Of a stretch of DNA of 64,000 bases, positions 1-11,304 are shown piece after piece. The stretch is taken from contig NZ_MOBJ01000007.1 of the NCBI RefSeq assembly GCF_003732225.1, positions 391,408 to 455,407 of the forward strand, written 5' to 3'. The stretch's first letter is position 1; every line of letters starts with the position of its first letter. The translations under genes and the position numbers were made by a program. This DNA comes from Pseudomonas brassicacearum. GTDB lineage: Bacteria > Pseudomonadota > Gammaproteobacteria > Pseudomonadales > Pseudomonadaceae. Below the pieces are notes generated by a model. It searched no databases. It was not told where the DNA came from and saw only the letters and a list, made by a program, of their open reading frames with translations.

Positions 1-741
1 TTCAGGTAAGCGCGACGACGATCGTTGTGGCCACCGGTAGCGCCGGCGCCTTCCAGATAGTCCGAAGCCGGGCGGTTGCCGGCACCAGGGCCGGTGCCGT
101 TCAGGTCTTGACCCCAGAGCAGGAATTCGATGGCGTGGTAACCCGTCGCGACGTTCGCTTCGGAACCGCCCAGCTCGTTCAGGCTGGCAAGTTTTTCCGG
201 AGTGATGTCGGTCACGTCGATCTTGTCTTCGCCAATCTGGATGATCGGATTGGCGATGATGTTGGCGTTGGCGCCCGGGTTACCCAGTGCGTGCTCGTAG
301 CTCTTGTCGACGTAGTCGATCAGGCCTTCGTCGAGCGGCCAGGCGTTAACCTGACCTTCCCAATCATCAATGATGGTGTTGCCGAAGCGGAACACTTCAC
401 TCTGCAGGTACGGTACGCGCGCGGCGACCCAGGCTGCACGAGCAGCTTTCAGGGTTTCGGCATTCGGCTTGGCGAGGAAGGCGTCGATGGCGGTTTGCAG
501 GGTTTTCGCGGTGGATTCGGCATCGCTGAAGACCGCAAAAACCATGTCGGCGTAGTGCGCGACAACGGCTTTGGCTGCGGCCTCATCGACTTTGCCAGCG
601 TCAGCAGGCGCAGCAGGTGCTGCGGTGCTGGCGGCCGGAGTAGGCGCTTGAGGAGCCGCCTTGTCTTTGCCTTCGCCGCAACCGGCGAGGGAAATAGCGA
701 TGGCCAGCAAACTGGCGGTAGCCAGAGGCATACGAATCATG
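1..741 (-). CDS. Imelysin-family (peptidase M75-like) lipoprotein, 3' part outside window
   Basis: The minus strand reads open from ATG at 741 to the window edge (247 codons, C-terminus missing). The N-terminus is a lipoprotein signal with lipobox LAGC, followed by an Ala/Pro-rich linker and then the imelysin domain. The GYHAIEFLLWGQD stretch matches the GxHxxE signature of imelysins. Members are periplasmic or outer-membrane-anchored proteins tied to iron uptake or iron-regulated loci; the exact role is unsettled and proteolysis is not generally shown. A sequence rich in A/G (agcagga) precedes the start. No Fur box was confidently seen. The rest of its operon lies left of the window. Confidence 0.85.
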
Positions 742-885
742 GCGAACATCCTGCTTCGGTAAATAATGGACAGGCGCGGGGGTGCGCAAAACTGCGACAT
801 AATGCAAATCTTTCGCATTATGTGTAAAGGGCCGCGATTGGAAATATGTCTTGTTTACGGGAGGGGGGCGCCTGTACATGACCTT

Positions 886-1016
886 GTAGCAGCTGGCGCA
901 GCCTGCGTTCGGCTGCGCAGCAGTCGTGAAACCAGGCAATGCGTTGTGTCAGGCTAATCGCGGCGTCAGGATTTACGGCTGCTTCGCAGCCGAACGCAGG
1001 CTGCGCCAGCTGCTAC
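886..1016. repeat. REP pair (GTAGCAGCTGGCGCAGCC type), inverted
   Basis: Left arm 886-917 and right arm about 985-1016 are reverse complements (GTAGCAGCTGGCGCAGCCTG and its mate) around a 70-base spacer. This matches the REP/REPIN layout of Pseudomonas. It lies downstream of bifA and upstream of the imelysin gene, the only notable content of the 742-1030 gap. Confidence 0.85.
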
Positions 1017-1030
1017 GGGACAGAGTCAGG

Positions 1031-3082
1031 TCACAAGATCAACGCATTACTGCGCTGGGCCTGTTTCAGATAAGCACTCAGCTCCCGCGCTGGCAGCGGT
1101 TTGCTGTAGAGATAGCCCTGACCTTCGTGACAGCCTTCAGAGATGATGTAAGTCTCTTGTTCGACCGTTTCCACACCCTCGGCGATCACCTGCATGCCCA
1201 GGCTTTTGCCGAGCTGGATGATCGCGCGAACGATGGTCGCATCGTCGTCGTCATCGAGCAGGTCCTGAACGAAGCTCTTGTCGATCTTGATCTTGTCCAG
1301 CGGCAGGCTTTTCAGATAACTCAGCGATGAGTATCCGGTCCCGAAGTCGTCGATTGCGATCAATGCCCCCGAACGGCGCAGGCTGAGCAAGTGCTGCGCG
1401 GCGGTGCTGATGTCTTCCATCAGGCCGGTCTCGGTGACTTCCAGCTCCAGGCTGCGCGGCGGCAGGCGATACATTTGCAGCAGGTTGTTGACCACCCGCG
1501 GCAGCTCGGCGTGGTGCAGTTGCACGGTGGACAGGTTGACCGCCATGCGCAAGTCGCTGAACCCCTGGTCGTGCCATTCGCGCAGCTGTCGGCAGGCGTG
1601 GTCCAGCACCCATTCGCCGATGGCGATGATCGTGCCGTTCTGCTCGGCCAGTGGAATGAACAGATCCGGCGGCACCAGTCCGTGTTCCGGATGTTGCCAG
1701 CGAATCAGCGCCTCGACCCCGACCACCCGGTGATCGCGATAGCTGATCTGCGGTTGGTAAACCAGATAGAACTGATCGCGGGTGAGGGCGTCGCGCAGGT
1801 CTTTTTCCAGTTCGCGGCGACGGCGCATTTCGCTGTCGACGCTGGCGATGTAGAACTGATAACGGTTGCGCGAACGGGTTTTGGCCAGGGTCATGGTCTG
1901 TTCGGCTTTCTGCAACAGCTTCTCGGTGCTGTCGCCATCTTCCGGGAACAGGGTGATGCCGATGGTTGCGCGCAGGCGGATTTCCTGATGATCGAGGGCA
2001 AACGCCGCTTCCAGATCATCGAGGATGCTTTGCGCCAGTTCGGCGGCTTCGTAGGGTTGTTCGATGTCGGCCTGAACCAATGCGAACTGATCGCCCCCCA
2101 GGCGGGCGAGTGCGCCGAGACGACCGCTGTGGGCACGCAGACGGTCGGCCAGGGCCAGCAGCAATTGGTCGCCGGTCTGGTAGCTGAACTGCTCGTTGAT
2201 GCCTTTGAAATCGTCCAGGCCCACACACAACACGGCGACCCGGCGTTGCAGGCGACCGGCGTCGACCAGAATCTTGTCCAGTTGCTGCTGCAATTGCTGA
2301 CGGTTCGGCAGACCCGTGAGGAAATCATATTGAGCCATGCGCAGCAGACTGTTTTCGGCTTCATGGCGCAGGTGGGTATTGCGCTCGATGGACTCAAGCA
2401 ACTGATTGGCAGTGTTGATCCAGATCCCCAGCTCGTTTTTTTCGTGGCCCTTGAGCTGCGGGATCTTGTGTTCGCTGGGGCGGTCGGGATTGACGTTGGT
2501 CAGGTGTTCGATAATCCGCGACAGTGGTTTGGTCAGCAGCCAGTGATAAACCAGGTACAGCACCAGGCCCATGGCCATGGCCCGCAGCACGCCGGAGATG
2601 AAAATGATCACCGAGCTGACAATAAAGCCCTGACCGTAGGTGGCGGTGTCGAGGGTGATGCTGAGGTCGCCGTAATATTCGCTGTAGGGGCCACGGCCCA
2701 CCAGTTGTGTGGTGAACGTGCGTTCCTGGCCCAGAATGAGATCAGTCAGCCAGCGGCTGTGAGAGTGCTGCAATTCACGAGACTTTTCCGCAAGCATGGT
2801 TTCGTTGGGATGGCCGATGGAAGCCATGCGCACGGCGTCGTCCTGGAACAGGCCTTCGATAACCTGCATACCCATTTCCCGATCGAGGCTGTACACCGCC
2901 TGGGTCGAGGGGTCGCGAAACATGTCGAGGATGCGCTGGGCATCACTGGCCACGGCCTGGCGTGTTTTATAAGCATCGAAAACGATCTGCGCGCAGCTCA
3001 AAACCACACCGACGATCAATGCCGACAGGAGCACGACCCGGAGCAACTTCACCGACAAGCTGTTTTTGAGTTCCAGCTTCAA
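1031..3082 (-). CDS. bifA: BifA, c-di-GMP phosphodiesterase with degenerate GGDEF and intact EAL domain
   Basis: Membrane-bound protein of 683 aa: TM helix near residues 12-32, periplasmic region, second hydrophobic stretch near 153-182, HAMP-like linker, GGDEF domain with the degenerate motif GGDQF at 329-333, then an EAL domain with EALIRW at 457-462 and the DDFGTGYSSLSYL loop. The GGDQF/EAL combination, length and position beside sodB match BifA of P. aeruginosa, which degrades c-di-GMP and controls biofilm formation and swarming. The start is TTG (CAA at 3080-3082 on the plus strand) because AAGGAA lies at the right distance upstream and no in-frame ATG is nearby. Expected activity is phosphodiesterase, with the GGDEF domain catalytically dead but possibly GTP-sensing. 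Confidence 0.93.
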   Translation of the reverse strand: MKLELKNSLSVKLLRVVLLSALIVGVVLSCAQIVFDAYKTRQAVASDAQRILDMFRDPSTQAVYSLDREMGMQVIEGLFQDDAVRMASIGHPNETMLAEKSRELQHSHSRWLTDLILGQERTFTTQLVGRGPYSEYYGDLSITLDTATYGQGFIVSSVIIFISGVLRAMAMGLVLYLVYHWLLTKPLSRIIEHLTNVNPDRPSEHKIPQLKGHEKNELGIWINTANQLLESIERNTHLRHEAENSLLRMAQYDFLTGLPNRQQLQQQLDKILVDAGRLQRRVAVLCVGLDDFKGINEQFSYQTGDQLLLALADRLRAHSGRLGALARLGGDQFALVQADIEQPYEAAELAQSILDDLEAAFALDHQEIRLRATIGITLFPEDGDSTEKLLQKAEQTMTLAKTRSRNRYQFYIASVDSEMRRRRELEKDLRDALTRDQFYLVYQPQISYRDHRVVGVEALIRWQHPEHGLVPPDLFIPLAEQNGTIIAIGEWVLDHACRQLREWHDQGFSDLRMAVNLSTVQLHHAELPRVVNNLLQMYRLPPRSLELEVTETGLMEDISTAAQHLLSLRRSGALIAIDDFGTGYSSLSYLKSLPLDKIKIDKSFVQDLLDDDDDATIVRAIIQLGKSLGMQVIAEGVETVEQETYIISEGCHEGQGYLYSKPLPARELSAYLKQAQRSNALIL

Positions 3083-3416
3083 AGGGTTATTCCTTGTTCC
3101 GTGCGGGTAACGTCAAGTTGCCATGAGTATTGGCAATCCCGTGATGGCAGTCAAAGGGACAATCAAGCCGTGTAGATTTTGTCTGCAGGCTTGGCCGCAT
3201 TGCCGGGGTACTGACAATTAGAGCCCATTAGTAGTGTTTCGGTAGGCAGCTCCTGCAACTTGAGGGGCAGGGGAGAATATTTGTGTCTGGTTGATGGTAG
3301 ACGGCTGTGGCGTTGGGGCAAGGGAGTGCTTGTTTTCTGGGTGTTGCAGGTGACTTTCACGTGGCACAGGCATAAAAAAACCCGGCAATGCCGGGTTTTT
3401 TTGACTGCAAGCAGAC
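3083..3416. other. Intergenic region between bifA and sodB
   Basis: 334 bases without a convincing gene. It holds the bifA promoter region, including a 6-bp inverted repeat TTGCCA-N7-TGGCAA at 3118-3136 close upstream of the start, and the sodB terminator at 3374-3402. Short minus-strand reading frames here have no good ribosome site or family resemblance. Confidence 0.6.
3374..3402 (-). terminator. Rho-independent terminator of sodB
   Basis: Stem CCCGGCA/TGCCGGG with A-run on one side and T-run on the other, directly after the sodB stop codon; could work in both directions. Confidence 0.9.
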
Positions 3417-4013
3417 TTAAGCGGTGAAGGTTTTGCCTTCGAACTGCTCAGCCACGAACTTCCAGTTGACCAGGTTCCAGAACGCTTCAACGTACTTCGG
3501 ACGCAGGTTGCGGTAGTCGATGTAGTAAGCGTGTTCCCAGACGTCGCAGGTCAGCAGCGGGGTGTCGCCGCTGGTCAGCGGGTTGCCGGCGCCGATGGTG
3601 CTGGCCAGGGCCAGGGAACCGTCAGCTTTTTTCACCAGCCAGCCCCAACCGGAACCGAAGGTGCCGACCGAAGTCTTGGTGAACTCTTCTTTGAACTTGT
3701 CGAACGAACCGAAAGCCGCGTTGATGGCCTCAGCCAGTGCGCCGGTTGGTTGACCGCCGGCGTTTGGCGCCAGGCAGTTCCAGTAGAAAGTGTGGTTCCA
3801 GACCTGAGCGGCGTTGTTGAAGATGCCACCCGAAGAAGTCTTGACGATTTGTTCCAGGGTCTTGCCTTCGAACTCGGTGCCTGGCACCAGGTTGTTCAGG
3901 TTCACGACGTAGGTGTTGTGGTGCTTGTCGTGGTGATATTCCAGCGTTTCCTTGGAAATGTGCGGCTGCAGTGCATCGTGTGCGTAAGGCAGTGGCGGCA
4001 ATTCGAAAGCCAT
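3417..4013 (-). CDS. sodB: Iron superoxide dismutase SodB
   Basis: 198 aa cytoplasmic Fe-SOD converting superoxide to hydrogen peroxide and oxygen. Metal ligands are in the expected places: His27, His74, Asp157 and His161 ([11 protein letters not shown]). Gln70 in [14 protein letters not shown] is typical of the iron rather than manganese form. The start is ATG at 4013, preceded by TTAGGAGAATCACC. It has its own terminator downstream and lies between bifA and the argO group, the order I recall for P. aeruginosa (PA4367-PA4366). A 176-bp gap separates it from argO, so it probably has its own promoter. Confidence 0.97.
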   Translation of the reverse strand: MAFELPPLPYAHDALQPHISKETLEYHHDKHHNTYVVNLNNLVPGTEFEGKTLEQIVKTSSGGIFNNAAQVWNHTFYWNCLAPNAGGQPTGALAEAINAAFGSFDKFKEEFTKTSVGTFGSGWGWLVKKADGSLALASTIGAGNPLTSGDTPLLTCDVWEHAYYIDYRNLRPKYVEAFWNLVNWKFVAEQFEGKTFTA

Positions 4014-4189
4014 GGTGATTCTCCTAATCAGGTCAGTTGCGGTGAGCGCAAGGCCGATCACGGGCGGCCAGACAAGCGCCGGGGAGTTTGTACTCTTTGG
4101 CGGCGCAGGTGTCGGATCATAGCACCGGGGGTGCGGCTTAACCACGCAACAACTGTGTGGAATAGAGGCTCCAGAGCTGTTTGGAATAA

Positions 4190-4792
4190 TCAGGCCGCAG
4201 TGATCAGTTGAAAGGCCACGGTAAACATCATCACCGCCACCAGCAGGTCGAGAATCCGCCAGGTGCTCGGGCGTGCCAGCCACGGTGCCAGCCACGCGGC
4301 ACCCAGCGCCAGGGTGAAAAACCACAGCAATGACGCACTGGCCGCGCCCACCACATAAGCGCCCGGTACTGTCTGTTGTGCCCCGAGAGAACCGATCAGC
4401 AATACGGTGTCCAGATACACGTGAGGATTGAGCAGCGTCACCGCCAGTGCACTGAGCAATACCGCTCGCAATGAACGCACGGTCTGATTTTCGCCCTGTT
4501 GCAGGCTTTGCTTCGAGCAGGCCCGACGCAGTGCCAGGCTGCCATACCACAGCAGAAACGCTGCACCACCCCAACGGGCGATAGCCAGCAACGTCGGGTT
4601 TTGCGCCAGCACCGTCGCCAGCCCGAACACCCCGGCGGCCACCAGCAACGCATCGCAGGTCACGCAGAGCGCGGCCACCGGCAGGTGATGTTCGCGGCGC
4701 AAACTTTGCGCCAGCACGAACGCATTTTGCGTACCGATCGCCATGATCAGTCCCGCAGCGACCAACAGGCCGTTCACATAGCTTTGCCACAT
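4190..4792 (-). CDS. argO: LysE/ArgO-family amino-acid exporter
   Basis: 200 aa membrane protein with about six hydrophobic helices; the N-terminal stretch [22 protein letters not shown] is the conserved signature of the LysE/ArgO family. Family members export arginine and lysine by proton exchange. ATG at 4792 was chosen because it begins 5 bases after the stop of the upstream ACT-domain gene, giving a tight two-gene unit. The divergent argP nearby is the classical regulator of argO. Substrate is inferred from family and context only. Confidence 0.88.
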   Translation of the reverse strand: MWQSYVNGLLVAAGLIMAIGTQNAFVLAQSLRREHHLPVAALCVTCDALLVAAGVFGLATVLAQNPTLLAIARWGGAAFLLWYGSLALRRACSKQSLQQGENQTVRSLRAVLLSALAVTLLNPHVYLDTVLLIGSLGAQQTVPGAYVVGAASASLLWFFTLALGAAWLAPWLARPSTWRILDLLVAVMMFTVAFQLITAA

Positions 4793-4797
4793 AAGGT

Positions 4798-5199
4798 TTA
4801 CTCCGCGTTTGCCGCCAGTTGCCGCAGCACCGACATCGCACGCTTGGCGTCGGCCTGGCCGACAAACAAATGGTCGTGGTAATAGCCGGCAATCACGTTG
4901 CAACTGATACCGGCCTGGCCGAGGGCTGTGGCGAATGCGGCGGTCAGGCCAACGGCTTCGAGGGCCGAATGCACGTTGAGGGTGATCCACGCCGCCAGGT
5001 AGTCGAAGCTCAACCCGGCCTTCTCGGCTTGCGAGCGCTCCAGGATCACCGTCAGGCCTTCTTGTTCGCGGAAGCTGCCGATGATCTCGCAGTCTTTGGG
5101 CAGCTGGCCGTCGCGAATCGTGCAGAACACGTATTCGCCGTCGTTGAGCTGCGGGCTCATGCTGCGCAGCAGGGTGTTCAGTGAGGTTTCGCCAGCCAT
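4798..5199 (-). CDS. ACT-domain protein (amino-acid binding, conserved)
   Basis: 133 aa from ATG at 5199 (AAGGATCAC upstream). An upstream in-frame ATG at 5283 would add 28 residues but would sit in the argP promoter region, so it is less likely. The C-terminal half ([18 protein letters not shown] and the following segment) has the look of the ACT-type regulatory fold found in a conserved family of about 130 aa. It lies between argP and argO and is probably cotranscribed with argO. A role in sensing an amino acid for the exporter unit is an inference. Confidence 0.75.
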   Translation of the reverse strand: MAGETSLNTLLRSMSPQLNDGEYVFCTIRDGQLPKDCEIIGSFREQEGLTVILERSQAEKAGLSFDYLAAWITLNVHSALEAVGLTAAFATALGQAGISCNVIAGYYHDHLFVGQADAKRAMSVLRQLAANAE

Positions 5200-5294
5200 G
5201 TCGTGATCCTTGTTGAGTAGTTCTTGCTGGTCATTCTCCTGCTCCAGGCTGTATAAGAAAAACCAATATTGCTGATCGCTCATTAGGAAAACTG

Positions 5295-6188
5295 ATGTTC
5301 GACTATAAATTGCTGTCCGCCCTTGCTGCGGTGGTTGAGCAGGCCGGGTTCGAGCGCGCCGCTCAGGTGTTGGGGTTGTCGCAATCGGCGATCTCCCAGC
5401 GCATCAAGTTGCTCGAAGCGCGCATCGGCCAGCCAGTGCTGGTGCGGGCCACGCCGCCAGCGCCGACCGAGATTGGCCGGCGCCTGCTCAACCATGTACA
5501 GCAAGTGCGTTTGCTGGAGCGTGACCTGCAAAGCCAGGTGCCGGCGCTGGACGAAGAAGGCTTGCCGGAACGCCTGCGTATCGCCCTCAACGCCGACAGC
5601 CTGGCCACGTGGTGGGCCGAGGCGGTGGGCGATTTCTGTGCCGAGCAACATCTATTGCTCGACCTGGTGGTGGAGGACCAGACCGTCGGCCTCAAACGCA
5701 TGCGCGCCGGTGAAGTGGCGGCGTGCGTGTGTGCCAGCGAACGCCCGGTGGCGGGTGCCCGTAGCGTGTTGCTGGGTGCCATGCGTTACCGTGCCCTGGC
5801 CAGCCCGGCATTTATTGCCCGACATTTTCCCCAAGGCGTGAGGGCCGATCAGTTGGCCCGCACGCCGGCGCTGGTGTTCGGCCCGGATGATTTTTTGCAG
5901 CACCGCTACCTGGCGTCATTGGGTGTGGACGGTGGTTTCGAACATCATTTGTGCCCGTCATCCGAAGGCTTCATCCGCCTGACTGAAGCCGGTCTAGGCT
6001 GGGGGCTAGTGCCGGAGTTGCAAGTGCGCGAACAGCTGGAGCGCGGTGTACTGGTGGAGTTATTGCCAGATAAACCGATCGATGTGCCGTTGTACTGGCA
6101 TCATTGGCGCAATGGTGGCCAGTTGCTGGGGTTACTCACCGAGCATCTGGTGCGTTTATCTAAACAGTGGCTGGTGCCGTTGGACTGA
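5295..6188 (+). CDS. argP: ArgP (IciA), LysR-family transcription regulator
   Basis: 297 aa. N-terminal winged helix-turn-helix (residues about 3-60: FERAAQVLGLSQSAISQRIKLLEARIG) and LysR substrate-binding domain. The sequence closely follows ArgP, which in enterics activates argO with arginine and responds to lysine. The start ATG at 5295 is preceded by AGGAAAACTG. It is transcribed divergently from the ACT-domain/argO unit, with the shared promoter region at 5200-5294. Confidence 0.92.
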   Translation: MFDYKLLSALAAVVEQAGFERAAQVLGLSQSAISQRIKLLEARIGQPVLVRATPPAPTEIGRRLLNHVQQVRLLERDLQSQVPALDEEGLPERLRIALNADSLATWWAEAVGDFCAEQHLLLDLVVEDQTVGLKRMRAGEVAACVCASERPVAGARSVLLGAMRYRALASPAFIARHFPQGVRADQLARTPALVFGPDDFLQHRYLASLGVDGGFEHHLCPSSEGFIRLTEAGLGWGLVPELQVREQLERGVLVELLPDKPIDVPLYWHHWRNGGQLLGLLTEHLVRLSKQWLVPLD

Positions 6189-6259
6189 CGAGCAGCGTCA
6201 AGACCTCACGAAATTTGTAATGCGACACGTATGAAAAACGAAACACATCGGAGCAAGTC

Positions 6260-7258
6260 ATGAAAATTCTGGTCACCGGCGCAAGCGGCTTCATTGGCGG
6301 GCGCTTTGCGCGATTCGCCCTGGAGCAGGGGCTGGACGTACGGGTCAACGGCCGTCGGGCCGAAGGCGTCGAACATCTGGTACGGCGGGGTGCAGAGTTC
6401 GTCCAGGGCGACTTGACTGATCCGGAACGGGTTCGCGAGCTGTGCGCGGACGTCGAAGCCGTGGTGCATTGCGCTGGCGCCGTCGGGCTTTGGGGGCGTT
6501 ATCAGGACTTTCATCAGGGCAACGTGCTGGTCACCGAAAATGTCGTCGAAGCCTGCCTGAAGCAAAACGTCCGGCGGCTGGTGCACTTGTCGTCACCCTC
6601 GATCTATTTCGATGGCCGCGATCACCTGGGGCTGACCGAAGAGCAAGTGCCCAAGCGTTTCAAGCATCCTTATGCGGCGACCAAATACCTGGCTGAGCAA
6701 AAGGTCTTCGGTGCTCAGGAGTTCGGTCTCGAAGTGTTGGCCCTGCGCCCGCGTTTTGTCACCGGAGCGGGTGACATGAGCATCTTCCCGCGTCTGCTGA
6801 ACATGCAGCGCAAAGGGCGTTTGGCGATCATCGGCAACGGCCTGAACAAGGTCGATTTCACCAGCATGCAGAACCTCAACGAGGCCATGCTCAGCTGTTT
6901 GCTGGCGACGGGCTCCGCGCTTGGCAAGGCCTACAACATCAGCAACGGTGCGCCGGTGCCGCTGTGGGATGTGGTCAATTACGTGATGCGTCAAATGGAC
7001 GTCCCACAGGTGACTCGCCACCGTTCCTATGGATTGGCCTACAGCGTTGCGGCGCTGAACGAGGGCTTTTGCGCACTTTGGCCGGGGCGTCCAGAACCGA
7101 CTCTGTCACGCTTGGGCATGCAGGTAATGAACAAAAACTTCACCCTCGATATCAGCCGCGCCCGGCATTATCTGGACTACGATCCCAAGGTCAGTCTGTG
7201 GACGGCGCTCGATGAATTTTGCGGCTGGTGGAAAGCCCAGGACCCGGGCGCAAAATAA
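6260..7258 (+). CDS. NAD(P)-dependent epimerase/dehydratase (extended SDR, 3-beta-HSD-like)
   Basis: 332 aa with the nucleotide-binding motif TGASGFIGG at residues 6-14 and the catalytic YAATK (YxxxK) in HPYAATKYLAEQ. The C-terminal part resembles 3-beta-hydroxysteroid dehydrogenase/isomerase-like sugar or sterol SDRs. ATG at 6260 follows GGAGCAAGTC. The substrate cannot be told from sequence. The gene follows argP in the order I recall for P. aeruginosa (PA4361 region) and is probably housekeeping. Confidence 0.85.
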   Translation: MKILVTGASGFIGGRFARFALEQGLDVRVNGRRAEGVEHLVRRGAEFVQGDLTDPERVRELCADVEAVVHCAGAVGLWGRYQDFHQGNVLVTENVVEACLKQNVRRLVHLSSPSIYFDGRDHLGLTEEQVPKRFKHPYAATKYLAEQKVFGAQEFGLEVLALRPRFVTGAGDMSIFPRLLNMQRKGRLAIIGNGLNKVDFTSMQNLNEAMLSCLLATGSALGKAYNISNGAPVPLWDVVNYVMRQMDVPQVTRHRSYGLAYSVAALNEGFCALWPGRPEPTLSRLGMQVMNKNFTLDISRARHYLDYDPKVSLWTALDEFCGWWKAQDPGAK

Positions 7259-7358
7259 ACACTGAACCGAGCTCGCGGATCAAGGTCGATCAAGGCGGCG
7301 AGTTCAGGGTTTATACTCGCCGCATTTAGCCATCACTGTGGTTCAGAAAGGTTGCCTC

Positions 7359-8201
7359 ATGTCCATGCGTAACGATGCCAACGACGACTTCGATGATGTA
7401 CCGAGCCTGCGTGCCGACACCCTTGATGACGACGATTTTCCGATCACCGCCAAACCCCGTGAACATACCGGCGTGCATGCGCGGACGGCGCCCAAGGCCA
7501 AAGTCCCGAGCACCGGGCCGCTGTGGGCCTTGGTCGGCGCATTGGTTTTTGCCTTCGCCGGCCTTGCCTGGTGGAGCTTTCAGCAGATCTCGTTGATGGA
7601 ACAGCAATTGGTCGCGACTCAGGAAAGCTTCGCCCGCATCAGCGAGGAAGCTGCGGGGCGCTTGCAGGACATTTCCGGCAAAGTGGTCGCCAGTCAGTCG
7701 AACGTCACCAGCGACAGCGAAGCGCTGAAACTGCAAATCAAGCAACTGGAAACCAGGCTGCTGGAGCAGAACCAACAGCAGCAGGGCGTGGTCGGTCAGG
7801 CGTCTGACCTGGACAAGCGCCTGGCACAAATCGCTGCGCAAAGCGTCGAGCAACATACCGTCAACACTCAGTTGCAAACCGACCTGAAAGCCCTGAGCGC
7901 TGAACTGACAGCCCTGAAAAACACCCCGACCGACACCAGCAAATTCGACGCCCAGCTGAAAAGCCTCGGCGCCGATATCGTCGCGTTGAAGAAGCAGGGC
8001 AACCCGAGCGCGGCCATCGAGCGTCTGGAGCAAGAGCTGGTGGTGATCAAAAGCCAACAGGACAACCGCCCGGCCGCCTCTCAAGGCAGTAGCGCCAACG
8101 TCGCCGAATTCGACGCCTTTCGCGGCCAGGTCACGCGCAACATCACCACCTTGCAGAGCCAGATTCAGAATCTGCAGCAGCAGATCAACGCTCGGCCTTG
8201 A
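7359..8201 (+). CDS. Conserved single-pass membrane protein with long coiled coil
   Basis: 280 aa. Acidic N-terminus (DDFDDVPSLRADTLDDDDF), one transmembrane helix at about residues 54-76, then a Q/E/K/L-rich coiled coil to the C-terminus. ATG at 7359 was chosen over a GTG at 7338 because AGAAAGG lies just upstream. Such proteins are often labelled ATPase-like from coiled-coil similarity, but no nucleotide-binding motif is visible. It probably has a cytoplasmic N-terminus and periplasmic coil; function unknown. Confidence 0.8.
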   Translation: MSMRNDANDDFDDVPSLRADTLDDDDFPITAKPREHTGVHARTAPKAKVPSTGPLWALVGALVFAFAGLAWWSFQQISLMEQQLVATQESFARISEEAAGRLQDISGKVVASQSNVTSDSEALKLQIKQLETRLLEQNQQQQGVVGQASDLDKRLAQIAAQSVEQHTVNTQLQTDLKALSAELTALKNTPTDTSKFDAQLKSLGADIVALKKQGNPSAAIERLEQELVVIKSQQDNRPAASQGSSANVAEFDAFRGQVTRNITTLQSQIQNLQQQINARP

Positions 8202-8225
8202 TATTGTGATCTCTGACCCACCACA

Positions 8226-8319
8226 TTCGCGAGCAAGCTCGCTCCCACATTAGATCAGCATTCGCCCGAGATTTGGCGAACAGAGACGATCCAGTGTGGG
8301 AGCGAGCTTGCTCGCGAAT
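8226..8319. repeat. REP pair (GCGAGCAAGCTCGCTCCCAC type), inverted
   Basis: Arms at 8226-8250 and 8294-8319 in opposite orientation, between the convergent ends of the coiled-coil gene and the DHA2 transporter gene. Confidence 0.93.
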
Positions 8320-8337
8320 GAAGGCGACGCGGTCTAT

Positions 8338-9855
8338 CTATCGAACCTTGTCTTCCCGCCCACGCAGCAACATGTTCGGCATCGCAATCGCCGCCGCCAA
8401 ACCCAGCAACGACACCGCCGCGCTGACCATCAGCAAATGCCGGAAGGTCAGCAGCAGTTGGGCGCGCAAGGCGTTTTGCGCGTCGCCCGGTGCGGCGTTC
8501 AAACCGTCGAGCAGCACGTTCCCGGAGCGGCCCTCGGCGATCAGCGCTGAGCCGGTCAAATGGGCGAAGCTCGAATCCTGCAACAACGCCAGCAACAACG
8601 CCGACATCAACGCTACCCCCACCGCGCCGCCGAGTGCGCGAAACAGGTTGGTGGTGCTGGTGGCGACGCCGATGTCCCGTTGTTCCACCGAGTTTTGCGT
8701 ACCGACCAATGACGTCGGGAACTGCATGCCGGCGGCGATGCCGCAGAGCAACATGAAGCAACTGCTGCTGATCATCGCTTGCGGCGGGCTGAACGCCATG
8801 CCGAGAATTGCGATCGGGGTGAGCAGGGCGCCCGTCAGGATCATCGGTTTGTAGCGACCGGTCACCGAGGTCCGGCGACCGGCGAAGTAGGCGCCCATCG
8901 GTAACCCCATCGCCAGCGGCAACAGGTGCAGCGCCGCACTGTCGGCCCCGGCCCCGGTGACGCTCTGGAAGCGCAGCGGCATCAGCACGATCAGTGAAAT
9001 CGCCTGGAAACTGGTGAAGAAAATCGTGCACCAGCAGAGGATCGCGTTGCGATTGGCGAACAGGTGCATCGGCAGCAATGGCTCGCGCGCCCGACGTTCA
9101 TGCCAGACGAACAGCGCCAGGGTCAGCAGCGCACACGCCAGCAACTCGAGCACTTCGCTGCTGCGCCACGAATGCCCCTGGCCGATCTCAGTGATGCCCA
9201 GCAGCAACGCGGTGAGGCCGATGATCATCAGCAATGTGCCGAGGTAGTCGATAATCGGCTTGCGCTGCGGCACCGGCAAACCCACCAGCGTGCGGTTGGC
9301 CACCAGCCAGGCACCCAGGCCCAGCGGCAGGTTGATCAGAAACACCCAGCGCCACGACAGGTACTCGGTCATGTAACCGCCGAGCACCGGCCCGGCCACG
9401 CTGGCCATCGCGTACATGCTGCTGAAATAACCCTGATAACGTCCGCGTTCACGGGGCGGCACGATGTCGCCGATGATCGCCTGACTGACCGAAATCATCC
9501 CGCCGGCGCCGATGCCCTGAAAGATCCTGGCGAGGACAAGCTGGTCCATGCTCTGGGCCATGCCGCAAAACACCGAGGCCAACGTGAACAACCCCATGCC
9601 GAACAGCATCAGCCGCCGACGGCCATAAAGGTCACCGAGCTTGCCATAGATCGGCACCGCCACGGTCATCGCCACCATGTAGCCGGAAATCACCCAGGCC
9701 AGCAGGCTGACATCCTTGAACTGTGCGGAAATCGCCGGCATCGACACGGCCACGATGGTTTGATCCAGCGCCCCGAGAAAGATCGCCAGCATCAGGGCGA
9801 TCAGCACGCTGCGGATGGCCGGTTTGGTGGAGTCAGGCTGGTTCAGATTGGTCAC
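8338..9855 (-). CDS. MFS exporter, DHA2 (EmrB/QacA) family
   Basis: 505 aa with about 14 hydrophobic helices. Family motifs seen: LDQTIVAVSMPAI (motif D1 region, residues about 30-42), GKLGDLYGRRR (motif A, about 71-81), and GPVLGGYMTEYLSWRWVFLINLP (motif C region and helix 5-6 loop). Inner-membrane proton antiporter for drugs or hydrophobic compounds; substrate unknown. No membrane-fusion-protein gene is adjacent, so it probably acts alone or with a partner elsewhere. The gap to pobA is 78 bases and the genes run in the same direction. Confidence 0.9.
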   Translation of the reverse strand: MTNLNQPDSTKPAIRSVLIALMLAIFLGALDQTIVAVSMPAISAQFKDVSLLAWVISGYMVAMTVAVPIYGKLGDLYGRRRLMLFGMGLFTLASVFCGMAQSMDQLVLARIFQGIGAGGMISVSQAIIGDIVPPRERGRYQGYFSSMYAMASVAGPVLGGYMTEYLSWRWVFLINLPLGLGAWLVANRTLVGLPVPQRKPIIDYLGTLLMIIGLTALLLGITEIGQGHSWRSSEVLELLACALLTLALFVWHERRAREPLLPMHLFANRNAILCWCTIFFTSFQAISLIVLMPLRFQSVTGAGADSAALHLLPLAMGLPMGAYFAGRRTSVTGRYKPMILTGALLTPIAILGMAFSPPQAMISSSCFMLLCGIAAGMQFPTSLVGTQNSVEQRDIGVATSTTNLFRALGGAVGVALMSALLLALLQDSSFAHLTGSALIAEGRSGNVLLDGLNAAPGDAQNALRAQLLLTFRHLLMVSAAVSLLGLAAAIAMPNMLLRGREDKVR

Positions 9856-9933
9856 GGGTAAACCTGCGGGCGCTGATTGACCCGCAAGGAAAAGGGCGAG
9901 CGGGGATGCTCACCAGTGTAAGTCGGTAGGAAG

Positions 9934-11148
<1,215 letters not shown>

Positions 11149-11304
11149 TCACGCGGACAAAGTCGGTGAATGGTTTTTATGAATCGAGTGCTTGCATTTT
11201 TCTCTTGTGAGTCGGTCAATTGAAGGTGAAAACTGAGCCGATACCTGTACATTTCGCCAATCGGGGCGATTATCGCCCGTTACGCTGAGGCCTGGACTGA
11301 AGTT

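Noticed and set aside
27..827. Long plus-strand open frame over the imelysin gene
   Set aside because: Shadow of the minus-strand coding sequence; the minus strand gives the lipobox and GxHxxE motif.
3420..4892. 491-codon open frame extending sodB far upstream
   Set aside because: Only the last 198 residues resemble a known protein; the upstream part overlaps argO in another frame and the ribosome site is at the sodB ATG.
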